From an uncultured Bacteroidales bacterium (GTDB lineage Bacteria > Bacteroidota > Bacteroidia > Bacteroidales > P3): a stretch of DNA of 64,000 bases. The position numbers and the translations under genes are program-made. This document shows positions 16,920-27,966 of this stretch, piece by piece. The stretch covers positions 1 to 64,000 of the forward strand of contig OMXC01000007.1 of the NCBI GenBank assembly GCA_900314925.1. Direction: 5' to 3'. Within the stretch, counting starts at the first letter, position 1. Every line of letters starts with the position of its first letter. The notes beneath the pieces were generated by a model. The model saw nothing but the letters and a program-made list of their open reading frames with translations. It ran no database searches and was not told the DNA's origin.

Positions 16920-18151
16920 CCGAAGAGCAGGAACGTGCCTTGCAGCTGGCCACCGAGGCCGGACACATACTCCTCGAAAATGGTGCCGAGATAGGCCGTG
17001 TGGAGGAGACCATGGAGCACATGGCCAAGTCATACGGCGTTGAGGACGAGAGCTTCTTCGTGCTGAGCAACGGCATCATAGCCACCGGCCAACACTATGC
17101 ACGGGCGGAGTTCATCCCCATCAAGGGCACACAGCTGGCCCGCGTGGTGGCGGTGAACCAGCTGAGCCGCGACATCGACGGCGGCGCCATGCCCCTTGAC
17201 GAGGTAGAGCGCCGCCTGAAAGCCATACGCACCATGGGCGCCAAGCCGTGGTGGGAGCTTGTGCTCGGCGTGTCGCTCGGCGTGGGGGCCTTCAGCATTC
17301 TCTTCGGCGGCAGCCTTGTCGACGCCGCCGCCACCTTCTCGTGCGGCCTGCTGCTGGGGGCTTTCATGGCCTTCGTGTCGCCCCATCTGAGCCGCATCTT
17401 CGGCAGCCTCGTGGGCGGCCTGGTAGGCGGCCTGCTCTGCATCCTCGCCGTGGCCGTTGGCTTCGGCGAGCACCTGCCCAACATGATCATAGGCACCATC
17501 ATAGCCCTTGTGCCGGGGGTGCCCTTCACCAACGGCATGCGCGACCTGGCCAACGAGGACTACCTGGCCGGAGCCACGCGCCTGCTCGACGCCTTCCTCG
17601 TCTTCCTCTGCATAGCCCTCGGCGTGGTCGTGGCCTTCGTGGTTGAGGAAGCGCTCACCGGCGACCTCATGGTGCTCGACGCCCCGGTGACCGACGCGCT
17701 GACGTCGGCCTGGTATGTGCAGCTGGCGTCGGCCTTCGTGGGCACCGTGGGCTTCGCGGCCCTCTTCGGGGCGCCGAGGCGCTACTATGCCGGCAGTGGC
17801 CTGGTGGGCATGGCGGGGTGGGCGGTATACCTGCTGTGCAGCGTGTGGACGTCGGCCTTCAGCGTGGTGGGCGCGGCCTTCGCGGCGGCGCTGGTCATCA
17901 CCGTGCTGAGCCACCTGTTGGCCGTGCTGATGCGCGCCCCGGTGACGGTGTTCCTCATCTGCGGCATCATCCCCCTGGTGCCGGGAGGCGGCATCTTCTG
18001 GACGGCCTACTACCTGGTCAGCAACCAGCTGAGCCTGGCCGCCGCCACGGGCTTCACGGCCCTCAAGGTGACCATCGCCATCGCCGCAGGCATCATACTG
18101 GCGGCGGCGGTATACGTAAAAATAATGAGAAAAAAGCGCATAAATGCCTGA
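16916..18151 (+). CDS. Threonine/serine exporter family protein (ThrE-like)
   Basis: The product is 411 aa. Residues 1-250 form the ThrE/DUF1212 part: the soluble start TEAGHILLENGAEIGRVEETM, then a membrane bundle with LVPGVPFTNGMRDL. Residues about 255-405 form the DUF3815-like membrane part with its own PLVPGGGIFWTAYY motif. The two halves are often separate genes (YjjP/YjjB), so this is the fused form. It exports threonine or serine, or in some members transports dicarboxylates. It overlaps the next gene by 8 nt. Confidence 0.88.
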   Translation: MTEEQERALQLATEAGHILLENGAEIGRVEETMEHMAKSYGVEDESFFVLSNGIIATGQHYARAEFIPIKGTQLARVVAVNQLSRDIDGGAMPLDEVERRLKAIRTMGAKPWWELVLGVSLGVGAFSILFGGSLVDAAATFSCGLLLGAFMAFVSPHLSRIFGSLVGGLVGGLLCILAVAVGFGEHLPNMIIGTIIALVPGVPFTNGMRDLANEDYLAGATRLLDAFLVFLCIALGVVVAFVVEEALTGDLMVLDAPVTDALTSAWYVQLASAFVGTVGFAALFGAPRRYYAGSGLVGMAGWAVYLLCSVWTSAFSVVGAAFAAALVITVLSHLLAVLMRAPVTVFLICGIIPLVPGGGIFWTAYYLVSNQLSLAAATGFTALKVTIAIAAGIILAAAVYVKIMRKKRINA

Positions 18152-19409
18152 AGAAAACACAATCGCCGTTGCGGCGGGGCAGAAGAGGATGGTGCTGCTG
18201 GCATCGCTGCTGGCGGTGCTGCCCTCGTTCCTGTACGCCGTGGTGATAGCCTTCGACACCGACTGGAGCCAGTGGTTGCCGTCGTTCAACTACTTTGTGG
18301 GCTATGAGACGGGCTTCGGCGGCAGGAAGCTCATCGGCACGCTTTTCAGTTGGGTGTTTCCAGGAATGGTGACGCCCGGGCATGTGCGTGTGTTCATCCT
18401 CACTGCCAACCTGCTGATGCTGGCGTTGCTGTGCCTCTTCATGTACCGCTCCCTGACCATGCACGGCGAACTGAGCCCCGGCGCCCTGGCCTTGGCGGTG
18501 CTCTACGCTGTGGGGCCTTTCTCGCTGATGGCCTACGTCCGCACGCCCCTCTCCATGGGTTTCATGGAGACCTACCAGCTGGCGCTCGTGCTGGCGTGGC
18601 TGATGCTCTACCTCCACCGGCGCGACGGCCTGGCCTACTATGCCGCCACGCTTGCCGTGGCATCCTTCGGCATCCTCATACACCACACCTTCTGCTGCAC
18701 CCTGATGCCGGCCATGGTGGCGCTGTGCCTGATGGACTGCTTCGCCAAGCCTGCCGCCGTGTGGCGCAAGGTGGCGTGCTATGCCGTCGTGACAGTCCTC
18801 GTGGCCGTGCTGTTGGCCATGCTCTGGTGGCGCGGAGGCATGAATGTGCCCATGGACGAGCTGCTGGCCTCCATGCGCGAGCGCGATGTCGGGGTGATGC
18901 CCGACGACGAGCGCGGCTTCAGGCTCCTCTACTATGCCACCAACGCGGAGAACATGCAGTCCAACCTCATAGAGTTCCCCTACAAGTATGTGGAGTTCGG
19001 CCTCTCCCTGCTGTTGCTGTCGCCGCTGCTTTTTGCCATGCACTGGCCGTGGGCCGGTGCCGCGCGGCGCGCCGAAGGCAAAGGCCGGCGGTGGCTCTAC
19101 CGCGGCGCCAGCCTCGCCGTGCCGTTGCTCACACTGCCGCTGTTTGTCGTCGCCACCGACTACTCGCGGTGGTGGATAGGCTACTTCTTCAGCATGACCG
19201 CCGCCACCCTGGCCACCTATGCCACCGGCGACAGGCCTATGGCTGGGAGCCTGAAGGCCATGTGGGGGTGGCTGAAGAAGCACTGGTGGGTGGCTGCGGC
19301 GCTGCTGGTATACGCGGCACAGCTCTGCATGCTTGACTACCGCGGGCTGAAGCAGGCCGTGGAACTGCGCTGGATGATGATGCCCATGAAGCATCTGTTG
19401 ACAACCTAA
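18144..19409 (+). CDS. Polytopic membrane protein, unknown
   Basis: The product is 421 aa with about nine to ten membrane helices. A large loop (DWSQWLPSFNYFVGYETGFGGRKLIG) follows the first helix, and a second loop holds MRERDVGVMPDDERGF. The layout and conserved-looking aromatic and charged loop residues recall GT-C type glycosyltransferases or EpsG-like proteins, but no family is secure. Co-translated with thrE upstream, and radA starts 12 nt downstream. Confidence 0.75.
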   Translation: MPEENTIAVAAGQKRMVLLASLLAVLPSFLYAVVIAFDTDWSQWLPSFNYFVGYETGFGGRKLIGTLFSWVFPGMVTPGHVRVFILTANLLMLALLCLFMYRSLTMHGELSPGALALAVLYAVGPFSLMAYVRTPLSMGFMETYQLALVLAWLMLYLHRRDGLAYYAATLAVASFGILIHHTFCCTLMPAMVALCLMDCFAKPAAVWRKVACYAVVTVLVAVLLAMLWWRGGMNVPMDELLASMRERDVGVMPDDERGFRLLYYATNAENMQSNLIEFPYKYVEFGLSLLLLSPLLFAMHWPWAGAARRAEGKGRRWLYRGASLAVPLLTLPLFVVATDYSRWWIGYFFSMTAATLATYATGDRPMAGSLKAMWGWLKKHWWVAAALLVYAAQLCMLDYRGLKQAVELRWMMMPMKHLLTT

Positions 19410-19421
19410 AAGAGTGACAAT

Positions 19422-20867
<1,446 letters not shown>

Positions 20868-20882
20868 CCTTTTCACCACCGT

Positions 20883-21036
20883 CTTCTGTACCGTCCCTGT
20901 ACCGACCCTCTACGGCACTTCTACGGTACTTCTACGGTACTTCTACGGTATTTCTACGGTTTAAAGCGTAGAAATACCGTAGAAGTACCGTAGAAGTACC
21001 GTAGAAGTACCGTAGAAATGCCGTAGGGAGTGCGTA
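20883..21036. repeat. 11-bp phased array with 49-bp inverted arms
   Basis: Fourteen 11-nt units in strict register: CTTCTGTACCG, TCCCTGTACCG, ACCCTCTACGG, CACTTCTACGG, TACTTCTACGG (twice), TATTTCTACGG, TTTAAAGCGTA, GAAATACCGTA, GAAGTACCGTA (three times), GAAATGCCGTA, GGGAGTGCGTA. The arms 20910-20958 and 20967-21015 pair over 49 bp with one mismatch and an 8-nt loop. It lies between radA and the MNT gene, with the same unit length and unit count as the array at 12036. Confidence 0.92.
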
Positions 21037-21118
21037 GCGGGGCGGTGGCGGAAGTGTGAAAAAGTGTTAAAAAAGCACTCCTGTTGAAAAATAATGTTCG
21101 CGGCATTGAAAAAATGTG

Positions 21119-21126
21119 TACTTTTG
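21119..21126 (+). promoter_or_regulatory. -7 element of the MNT/HEPN operon
   Basis: TACTTTTG followed by CATC, 23 nt before ATG 21150. It excludes the longer start at 21084. Confidence 0.65.
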
Positions 21127-21149
21127 CATCGTCTAAAAGACATCATGCC

Positions 21150-21476
21150 ATGACACGTAGAACACAGGAGATAATAGACGCCATAAGGCCGGAGCTGCAG
21201 CGTGTGGTGCCCGAAGGCAGCCAGGTGTTGCTCTTCGGATCGCGTGCACGCGGCGACGAGCGCGAGGATTCGGACTTCGACATCTTGGTGCTGCTGGACC
21301 GCGAGGGCCGCGCCACCACGGAGGACAACATGGGCGTGGGGTATGATGTTAATGTCCTGTTCTGGAATCGCGACTATGATGTGGGCACTCTTGTGCAGAC
21401 AAAGAAAGAGTGGAGCAACCAGTATTTTACGCCGTTTTATCATAATGTAATGAAAGAAGCTGTAGCAATAGTATGA
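21150..21476 (+). CDS. MNT-type nucleotidyltransferase (antitoxin candidate)
   Basis: The product is 108 aa. It is a minimal nucleotidyltransferase with LLFGSRARGDEREDSDFDILV, i.e. the GSRARG loop and the catalytic Asp pair (SDFD). In MntA-HepT type systems the nucleotidyltransferase silences its HEPN partner by adding AMP to it. The C-terminus (VQTKKEWSNQYFTPFYHNVMKEA) is usual for this group. It overlaps the HEPN gene by 4 nt (ATGA), which ties the two products together. The start was chosen from the promoter position. Confidence 0.88.
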   Translation: MTRRTQEIIDAIRPELQRVVPEGSQVLLFGSRARGDEREDSDFDILVLLDREGRATTEDNMGVGYDVNVLFWNRDYDVGTLVQTKKEWSNQYFTPFYHNVMKEAVAIV

Positions 21477-21883
21477 GTTTGTCGGAAGAAGATAGGAATA
21501 CACTGATAGACTTCCGGATGGAAAAGTCTGACGAGGCAATGAAGGATGTGGAACTTCTTGTCGGCAACGGACGATGGACTGCTGCGGCCAACCGTTTGTA
21601 TTATGCGGCATACTATGCTGTATCGGCTCTCATGTTGTGCTACAGGATAGAGGCGAAAACACACGAGGGAATTATCCGCATGTTCAGCAAGGAGTTTGTG
21701 TTGACTGGCATCTTTGAGGTGAAATACGGTCGGTTGTACAGTGATTTGTACACCAAGCGTATTACGGGTGATTACAGTGACAGTTTCAATGTTGAACAAG
21801 TAGACGTGGAACCTCTTGTAGAACCTACACATAGTTTTATAGAAAAGGTGAAAGCTTTGGTGAATGCAAAAAGAAATAGTTAA
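21473..21883 (+). CDS. HEPN domain protein (toxin candidate of MNT/HEPN pair)
   Basis: The product is 136 aa and helical throughout. ANRLYYAAYYAVSALM is the HEPN core helix of this subgroup, and LYTKRITGDYSDSF occupies the position of the conserved R...DY motif. HEPN partners of MNT proteins are RNases or targets of AMPylation. This member has R and DY but no clear RX4-6H, so its nuclease activity is uncertain. Translationally coupled to the nucleotidyltransferase. Confidence 0.85.
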   Translation: MSLSEEDRNTLIDFRMEKSDEAMKDVELLVGNGRWTAAANRLYYAAYYAVSALMLCYRIEAKTHEGIIRMFSKEFVLTGIFEVKYGRLYSDLYTKRITGDYSDSFNVEQVDVEPLVEPTHSFIEKVKALVNAKRNS

Positions 21884-21909
21884 TCACAAATACACAAATA
21901 CACACAACT

Positions 21910-24555
21910 ATGAAAAAAGTAGTATTATTTTTGGCCGCAGCCCTGATGGGCATGGCCGCAAGCGCCCAGGTGACCACGTTCCCCTGGACGGAAGGTTTTG
22001 AGAATGGTGTGCCGTCAAGCATCACCATGGTTGACAATGACGGCGACGGCTATGGGTGGGACAACAATACCTGGTCAGCCTCCTACGCCAACACGGGTTC
22101 CAAACTTATAGCATCGGCATCGTACATAAACAATGTTGGTGCATTGACTCCCGACAACTGGATGATATTGCCGGCAATGGCTATTCCTGCTGGTACACAG
22201 TACACGCTTTCATGGTATGCCCGTGACTTCCAATACACGGAAAGCTATGGTATTTTCATTGGCACCACCGGAACGGTAGCGGCTCTCTCGGCTACTACTC
22301 CTGTGGCCACATTCACCACCAATGGGGTGGATTATGAGAAGAAATCGGTTGACCTCTCCGCATATGCCGGACAGACAATCTATATTGCTTTCCGCCATTA
22401 CAATGTTACCGACATGTATTGGTTGATGATCGACGACATCCGCGTCGGTGGCCCTGAACTGCCTGTGTTAAGCCTTGCAGGACTGAGCAATGTTGCACTG
22501 AACTCTTCTGCCACCTTCACGGCTACGAGCGATGTGACACCCCTTGCCTGGTATGTTGACGGCGTGCAGCAGACTGAGACCGGCACCACCTTCACCACAA
22601 CCTTCACCACGCTGGGTAACCACACCGTCAAGGTGAGCGCCACCAATGCGGTCGGCACTGCTTCGGACAGCATTGTTGTCAATGTGGTGAATGCCAGCGT
22701 GACCACCTTCCCCTGGGTCGAGGACTTCGAGGCTAACGCCACCGCCAGTGGGTTCGGCACCTTCCCCGTGGGTTGGACCACCTACGCCGACAACGTGGCC
22801 AACTACAGCCAGTATGCCGACTTCGGGCAGAGCTGGAGCGTGTATGATTTTGGTTGGTTCGGCGACGGCAGCGCCATCTGCCTGACTTACACCAACAGCA
22901 CCACTGCCTGCGACCGCTGGCTGGTCACCCCGCAGCTCGTCATGCCCGCCACGGGTGACTTCAAGCTGAAGTTCGACGTCTATGGCTCGCAGTACAGCGA
23001 GAAGCTCGCCGTGCTGGTGAGCACCACCGGCAACGCCAAGACCGACTTCACACAGACCGTGATGCCGCAGACCACCCTGGCCGCTGGAGCCAACACCATG
23101 CTGTTCGACCTGTCTGCCTATGCTGGACAGAGCATCTACATTGCATTCCGCTGCACTACCACCGACGGCATGTACACGCTGGTTGACAACGTGACTGTCT
23201 CCGCCGACATGCCCGCCGCTGGCATCTCCTATACCGACGGTATGGTCCAGGGCTTTGTCCCCATGGGCACGAACTTCAGCTTCTACACCATGGTGAGGAA
23301 CGAGGGCACGACCCCCATGACGAGCTACACGCTGACCTACACTGTCAACGGCACCGCCCAGACACGCAACGTCACCGGCATCAACGTGGCTCCGTTTGCC
23401 TACTATGTCGACACCGTCACCATCAGCCACCCCACCGCCGAGGCTGTCACCATCGGCCTTGAGGTGAGCGCCCCCAACGGCGTGGCCGACCCCGACGCTT
23501 CTGACAACACAGGCAGCTTGTCGCTGTCGGTCTACGACCCCGCCACTGTGGTGGAGCGCACGTCGCTGCTTGAACACTTCACGACGGCCGTCTGCCCGAA
23601 CTGCCCGGCAGGACATGACCGCCTGCACCAGGCCATTGTGGGTTACGAAGACCGCATTGCTTGGGTTGCCCACCACTGCGGCTACTATACCGACAACATG
23701 ACCTTGGCCGAGGATGCCGCCAGCACCGGCATCATGGGCTTCTATTCGGCAAACGGCGGTTCGGGTTCGTTCGCTCCCGCCATGATGCTTGACCGCAATG
23801 TCGAGAATGTGCCTGTCTCCGAAGGAGGGTTGGTTGGCAACGTGTCAAGCAATGTCGCCACCATCCAGAACCAGTTTGCCAACGCCACGTCGACACCCGC
23901 CTTTGTCACCGTGGGTCTTGAGAACATCACCTACAATGCCAGCACGCGCCAGGTGAGCTTCGACGTGAACGGCATGTTCAAGTCCAGCCTGACCGGCACC
24001 GTCAACGTCACTGTCTACATCACCGAGGACAGCATCATGGGAACGCAGAGCGGCGCCACCGGCAACTACCGCCACGACCATGTGCTGCGTGGTGTTGTCA
24101 CCAGCTATTGGGGTGACGCCCTCACCAGCACCAACGCCAACGACACCTACAGCAAGCACTACACCTACACGCTGCCTGCCACATGGAACTACGAGAAGTG
24201 CCGCCTTATCGCCTTCGTCAACAAGCATGATGCCTCCTTCGCCAACCGCCAGGTGCTGAATGCCACCAAGAGCGCCTTCCTGACCGCCGGCCAGGTCGGC
24301 ATCGAAGATGTGAAGCCCGCCATCAGCGTGAAGATGTGGCCGAACCCCGTGGCCGAGATGGCCTTTGTGGAGGCCGAGAGCACCATCCGCAGCTACAGCG
24401 TGGTGAACTCCGTCGGACAGGTGGTTGAGAGCCGCGAGAACGTCAACGCCAGCGCCCTTGAGCTGAATGTCAGCAACTACGCCGCCGGTGTCTACTTCGT
24501 CAGTGTGACCACCGACAACGGTGTCTCCACCGAGCGCCTGAGCGTGGTGAAGTAA
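21910..24555 (+). CDS. Large T9SS-exported protein with cleaved-adhesin and Omp28-like domains
   Basis: The product is 881 aa. Signal peptide (cut after AASAQ). Choice-of-anchor J/cleaved-adhesin domain about 24-180 (TTFPWTEGFENG), an Ig/PKD-like segment about 187-255, and a second anchor-J domain about 258-435 (TTFPWVEDFEA). A CARDB-like segment follows at about 440-545. An Omp28-type region with the thioredoxin-like motif AVCPNCPAG is at about 550-785. The C-terminal type A sorting domain (VKMWPNPVAE...YFVSVTT) is at about 800-881. Expected on the cell surface. The two J domains start with near-identical DNA, which points to internal duplication. Ends at a strong terminator. Confidence 0.88.
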   Translation: MKKVVLFLAAALMGMAASAQVTTFPWTEGFENGVPSSITMVDNDGDGYGWDNNTWSASYANTGSKLIASASYINNVGALTPDNWMILPAMAIPAGTQYTLSWYARDFQYTESYGIFIGTTGTVAALSATTPVATFTTNGVDYEKKSVDLSAYAGQTIYIAFRHYNVTDMYWLMIDDIRVGGPELPVLSLAGLSNVALNSSATFTATSDVTPLAWYVDGVQQTETGTTFTTTFTTLGNHTVKVSATNAVGTASDSIVVNVVNASVTTFPWVEDFEANATASGFGTFPVGWTTYADNVANYSQYADFGQSWSVYDFGWFGDGSAICLTYTNSTTACDRWLVTPQLVMPATGDFKLKFDVYGSQYSEKLAVLVSTTGNAKTDFTQTVMPQTTLAAGANTMLFDLSAYAGQSIYIAFRCTTTDGMYTLVDNVTVSADMPAAGISYTDGMVQGFVPMGTNFSFYTMVRNEGTTPMTSYTLTYTVNGTAQTRNVTGINVAPFAYYVDTVTISHPTAEAVTIGLEVSAPNGVADPDASDNTGSLSLSVYDPATVVERTSLLEHFTTAVCPNCPAGHDRLHQAIVGYEDRIAWVAHHCGYYTDNMTLAEDAASTGIMGFYSANGGSGSFAPAMMLDRNVENVPVSEGGLVGNVSSNVATIQNQFANATSTPAFVTVGLENITYNASTRQVSFDVNGMFKSSLTGTVNVTVYITEDSIMGTQSGATGNYRHDHVLRGVVTSYWGDALTSTNANDTYSKHYTYTLPATWNYEKCRLIAFVNKHDASFANRQVLNATKSAFLTAGQVGIEDVKPAISVKMWPNPVAEMAFVEAESTIRSYSVVNSVGQVVESRENVNASALELNVSNYAAGVYFVSVTTDNGVSTERLSVVK

Positions 24556-24559
24556 TAAC

Positions 24560-24587
24560 GGTTACAGGTTATTGGTTATAGGTTACC
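24560..24587. repeat. 7-bp phased repeat behind the T9SS protein gene
   Basis: GGTTACA, GGTTATT, GGTTATA, GGTTACC in register, directly after the stop codon. Confidence 0.6.
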
Positions 24588-24623
24588 GAAAAGAAACTTA
24601 GCCAGTAGCTTATAAAAAAAATT

Positions 24624-24660
24624 ACGCGGGATGCAATATTATGTTGCATCCCGCGTTATT
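24624..24660 (+). terminator. Strong terminator
   Basis: ACGCGGGATGCAA (24624-24636) pairs perfectly with TTGCATCCCGCGT (24644-24656) over a 7-nt loop, followed by TATT. Confidence 0.88.
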
Positions 24661-24683
24661 ATGTCTAAATTATTATAATATAC

Positions 24684-25280
24684 ATGAAAAGAACACTGAC
24701 AATAGTTGCTTTGGTGCTGATGGCCACGGCGGGATTCTCGCAGCAGGTGGCATCGCGGGCCAAGGCTATGCGCATGATGAGTTTCAGCCGTCCGGAATAC
24801 CTCATCAAGGATATCAAGGTGTATACGGACACGATGACCGTGTACTCGCTGGCAGGCTATGTTATCTATCCTTTCGGCGAGTGGAGCTCTGTGGAGCAGT
24901 ATATCACCGACAACCAGCTGAGTTGGTATCGCGACATAGGCTACAAGAAGTACTACGACTCGATGGAGGTGAGCGTGAACCGCATGCGCCGCTATGACGA
25001 CAGCTACATTGACCTGTACTACAGCATCTGGACGAAGAAGGTGGAGCTGCTCGGCGGCTACATCACCGACAGGGAGGTGAAGCTGGTGAACGGTCTGCAT
25101 GTGGGTATGACGAAGGACGAGGTGTTCAATGTGTTCTTCAAGAAGTACCCGAAGTCGTACACTGCCGACGTTGCGGTGCTGAAGGTGATAAGCGGCGCCG
25201 GCGAGGTGGCCGAGATATACACCTTCCGCGGACAGAAATTGAGACACATAAAGATAGAGACGGCGTACAAGTATTATTGA
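24684..25280 (+). CDS. Exported protein of unknown function
   Basis: The product is 198 aa with a signal peptide (MKRTLTIVALVLMATAGFSQQ). The mature part is rich in Tyr (YLIKDIKVYTDTMTVYS, YYDSMEV, YDDSYIDLYYSIW). It ends with a small motif-like region LVNGLHVGMTKDEVFNVFFKKYP that resembles SmpA/OmlA-type GMTxxEV segments. No family recognised. The stop TGA shares its last base with the nadD start ATG, so the two genes are coupled. Confidence 0.75.
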   Translation: MKRTLTIVALVLMATAGFSQQVASRAKAMRMMSFSRPEYLIKDIKVYTDTMTVYSLAGYVIYPFGEWSSVEQYITDNQLSWYRDIGYKKYYDSMEVSVNRMRRYDDSYIDLYYSIWTKKVELLGGYITDREVKLVNGLHVGMTKDEVFNVFFKKYPKSYTADVAVLKVISGAGEVAEIYTFRGQKLRHIKIETAYKYY

Positions 25281-25858
25281 TGAAACGCACGGCTCTTTTC
25301 TTTGGGTCGTTCAACCCGATACATGTGGGGCACCTCATCATTGCCGAGACCATGCAGCAGCAGGAAGGCATCGATGAGGTGTGGTTTGTGGTGAGTCCGC
25401 AGAACCCGCTGAAGGAGCGCGCCACGCTGCTTGCCGACCACCACAGGCTGCAAATGGTGAGGAGGGCCATAGAGGACAACTACCATCTGTGGGCGTGCGA
25501 TGTGGAGATGCACTTGCCTGTGCCGAGCTACACGGTGGTGACGCTGGCGGCGCTGGGTGAGAAGTATCCCGACAGGGAGTTCTGCCTCATTATGGGCAGC
25601 GACAACCTGGCGAGTCTGCACCGGTGGCGCAACTATGAGTACATACTGCAGAACTACCGCATATATGTGTACCCGAGGCCCGGGAGCGAGCGGTGCGCGC
25701 TGAGAGAGCATGAGAATGTGACGATGGTGGATGTGCCGATGATGGATATCAGCTCCAGCTACATAAGGACGCAGATAGCGGCGCGGAAGGATGTGCGCTA
25801 CCTGCTGACGGAACCGGTGTACAAATATCTGACGGAGATGCACTTTTATGAGTTATGA
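25280..25858 (+). CDS. nadD: Nicotinate-nucleotide adenylyltransferase
   Basis: The product is 192 aa. The nucleotidyltransferase motif is FFGSFNPIHVGHL ([H/T]xGH type) at about 7-19, then FVVSPQNPLKERA and the ISSSYIRTQI signature near the C-terminus. It makes nicotinic acid adenine dinucleotide from NaMN and ATP in cytosolic NAD synthesis. The start ATG overlaps the preceding stop by one base. The last codons (TATGAGTTATGA) already belong to a 7-bp repeat array. Confidence 0.95.
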   Translation: MKRTALFFGSFNPIHVGHLIIAETMQQQEGIDEVWFVVSPQNPLKERATLLADHHRLQMVRRAIEDNYHLWACDVEMHLPVPSYTVVTLAALGEKYPDREFCLIMGSDNLASLHRWRNYEYILQNYRIYVYPRPGSERCALREHENVTMVDVPMMDISSSYIRTQIAARKDVRYLLTEPVYKYLTEMHFYEL

Positions 25859-25884
25859 GTTGTGAGTTATGAGTTGTGAGTTGT
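25850..25884. repeat. 7-bp phased repeat overlapping the nadD stop
   Basis: GAGTTAT, GAGTTGT, GAGTTAT, GAGTTGT, GAGTTGT in register. The first unit supplies the last sense codons and part of the stop of nadD. Confidence 0.7.
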
Positions 25885-25938
25885 TGTCTGCATGGCCACT
25901 GAAAAAAACATAACTGATTGATCGGAAATACAACAGAT

Positions 25939-27963
25939 ATGAAAAAGGGATTGAGGATATTGCTGTGGGTGGTCGGCATTGTGCTGGCCCTGGTTATCAT
26001 TGTGTCGCTGTTGGCAGGCCCGATAGCGAAGGGGTACGTCAACGGGCACGGCGAGGAGCTGACAGGCCGTAAGGTTCACGTGGAGCATGTGGGGCTTAAC
26101 CTGCTGACGGGCACCGTGAATGTGCGTGGACTTGACGTCTATGAGGACGACGGCGAGGAGATCTTTGCCGGCTTCGACACGCTCGATGTGCGTGCGCATC
26201 TGCTGCAGATACCCTTCAAGGTGATAAACCTGCGCCATATAACGCTGTCCGGCCTGCACGCCAACATCATCCAGGAGGGTAAGCGCTTCAACTTCGCCAG
26301 CCTGATAGAGCATTTCAGCAGCGACGACAGCACGGAGGTGGAGGACACCACCCCCAGCGGCTGGGTGATGAAGTTCTACAACATCAACATCCGCCATGCC
26401 AGTCTGAACTACGACGACATGCTAAACCACAAGGGCATTCATCTGCCTGACATTAACTTGAGTGTGCCCGGTTTTGTGCTCGGCGGCGACGAGGGCAGCG
26501 AGGGCGGATTGAATATCGGCTTTGACAAAGGCGGCAGGCTGAATGTCGATGCCAACTATGACACGAAGGAAAGCTTGTACCATGTGGACGTGAACCTCGA
26601 GGACTTTTCTGTGCAGAACCTCGACAGTTATCTTGCCGACATGCTGAGATACGACGATCTGCGAGGCAGCGTCAACGCTCACATCACCGCCGACGGTAAT
26701 GTGAACGACATAATGAAGAGCAGCATAGGTGGCACGGTGGCCGTCAATGGTGTGGACCTCACCGGCAGCAAAGGGCCTGTGGCAAGCTTTGATGCGTTGA
26801 CGGTGAAGGTGAACAACATTAATCTTGACGACAACTCGTTTGATATCGGGGAGGTGCGCCTCAACGGACTCAAGGCCACTTACGAGCAGTGGAAAGAATA
26901 CAGCAACATAAGCCTCTTGATGCCAAAGAAGGAGAGCCAGGGTGTCACCCTGCAGAGCGGCATTGAAGAGGATGACGACAAGCCCGCTGAGGAGGCCGAA
27001 GGCAAGAAAGGAAAGCCCATGCAGCTTCATGTGGGCAGCCTGAGGGTGGAAGATGCCAGTATAACCTACAATGACCACACGCTGCCCGATGAGTTCCATT
27101 TCCCGGTAACGGGACTTAGCGTCAGCGCCGACGACCTTACCACGGCGGGCGGCAACAACGCTCAGGTGCGTGCCACGCTCCCCGGAGGCGGACATCTCAT
27201 GGTCCGGTGGAAGGGCGACATCGTCAACTGGAAGAACTATCAGGACCTCTTCCTCACCATCAAGGGCCTCGACATGCGCCAGATCAGCCCATGGGCTGTG
27301 GCGTATACCGGCTATCCTGTCGAAGACGGCACCTTTGGCCTCACAACACGCCTCGCCGTCACCAACAGCGAGCTCGACAACCAGAACAAGATAGACATTT
27401 ACAAGGCCAAAGTCGGCGACCGCCGTAAGGACATTTCGGCGGAAGTGAAGATCCCGCTCAAGGCGGCATTGTACATCCTCAAGGACAAAGACGACAAGAT
27501 ACTCATTGAGATGCCCGTGAAAGGCAATATCGACAATCCTGAGTTTAACTACATGAAGGTGGTGTGGAAGACACTGGGTAACCTGCTGGTCAAGGTGGCG
27601 ACGTCGCCGGCGCGTGCACTCGGCTCGGCTCTGGGCATCAATAGCGACGAGCTTGAGTTTATGGTGGTGGCACCGGATCTGCATGGTCTTACCTCAGAGC
27701 AGTATCACATATTGTCAGACCTCTCGGCCATAGCACAGAGCGACCCACGAATCACCATCACCTTGACTCTTCACATGCCCGCCACCGACGACGCGGAAGC
27801 GGCAGCCAAACGCAATGAGTGGCTGAACGAGCAGGTGGCGCGTTATGTCGCCGAGCAGGGTGTGCCGGAAGGAAGAATCGTTGTCGTCACCGGCGAACCG
27901 CTTACGGACAAAAAAGCGAAAGCGGGGTACGCCATAACATCGGAAATGCAGATAGAAGAATAA
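25939..27963 (+). CDS. AsmA-like/DUF748 envelope protein
   Basis: About 674 aa from ATG 25939. One N-terminal membrane anchor (about 5-30: ILLWVVGIVLALVIIVSLLAGPIA) is followed by a long periplasmic beta-rich region with the DUF748 start (VHVEHVGLNLLTGTVNVRGLDV). An acidic/Lys linker lies near 340-360. The end is an OmpA-like alternating segment. AsmA/TamB-type proteins bridge the periplasm and move phospholipids or assist outer-membrane assembly. An earlier TTG start at 25918 is possible but has no support. parE starts 3 nt after the stop. Confidence 0.8.
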   Translation: MKKGLRILLWVVGIVLALVIIVSLLAGPIAKGYVNGHGEELTGRKVHVEHVGLNLLTGTVNVRGLDVYEDDGEEIFAGFDTLDVRAHLLQIPFKVINLRHITLSGLHANIIQEGKRFNFASLIEHFSSDDSTEVEDTTPSGWVMKFYNINIRHASLNYDDMLNHKGIHLPDINLSVPGFVLGGDEGSEGGLNIGFDKGGRLNVDANYDTKESLYHVDVNLEDFSVQNLDSYLADMLRYDDLRGSVNAHITADGNVNDIMKSSIGGTVAVNGVDLTGSKGPVASFDALTVKVNNINLDDNSFDIGEVRLNGLKATYEQWKEYSNISLLMPKKESQGVTLQSGIEEDDDKPAEEAEGKKGKPMQLHVGSLRVEDASITYNDHTLPDEFHFPVTGLSVSADDLTTAGGNNAQVRATLPGGGHLMVRWKGDIVNWKNYQDLFLTIKGLDMRQISPWAVAYTGYPVEDGTFGLTTRLAVTNSELDNQNKIDIYKAKVGDRRKDISAEVKIPLKAALYILKDKDDKILIEMPVKGNIDNPEFNYMKVVWKTLGNLLVKVATSPARALGSALGINSDELEFMVVAPDLHGLTSEQYHILSDLSAIAQSDPRITITLTLHMPATDDAEAAAKRNEWLNEQVARYVAEQGVPEGRIVVVTGEPLTDKKAKAGYAITSEMQIEE

Positions 27964-27966
27964 CAC

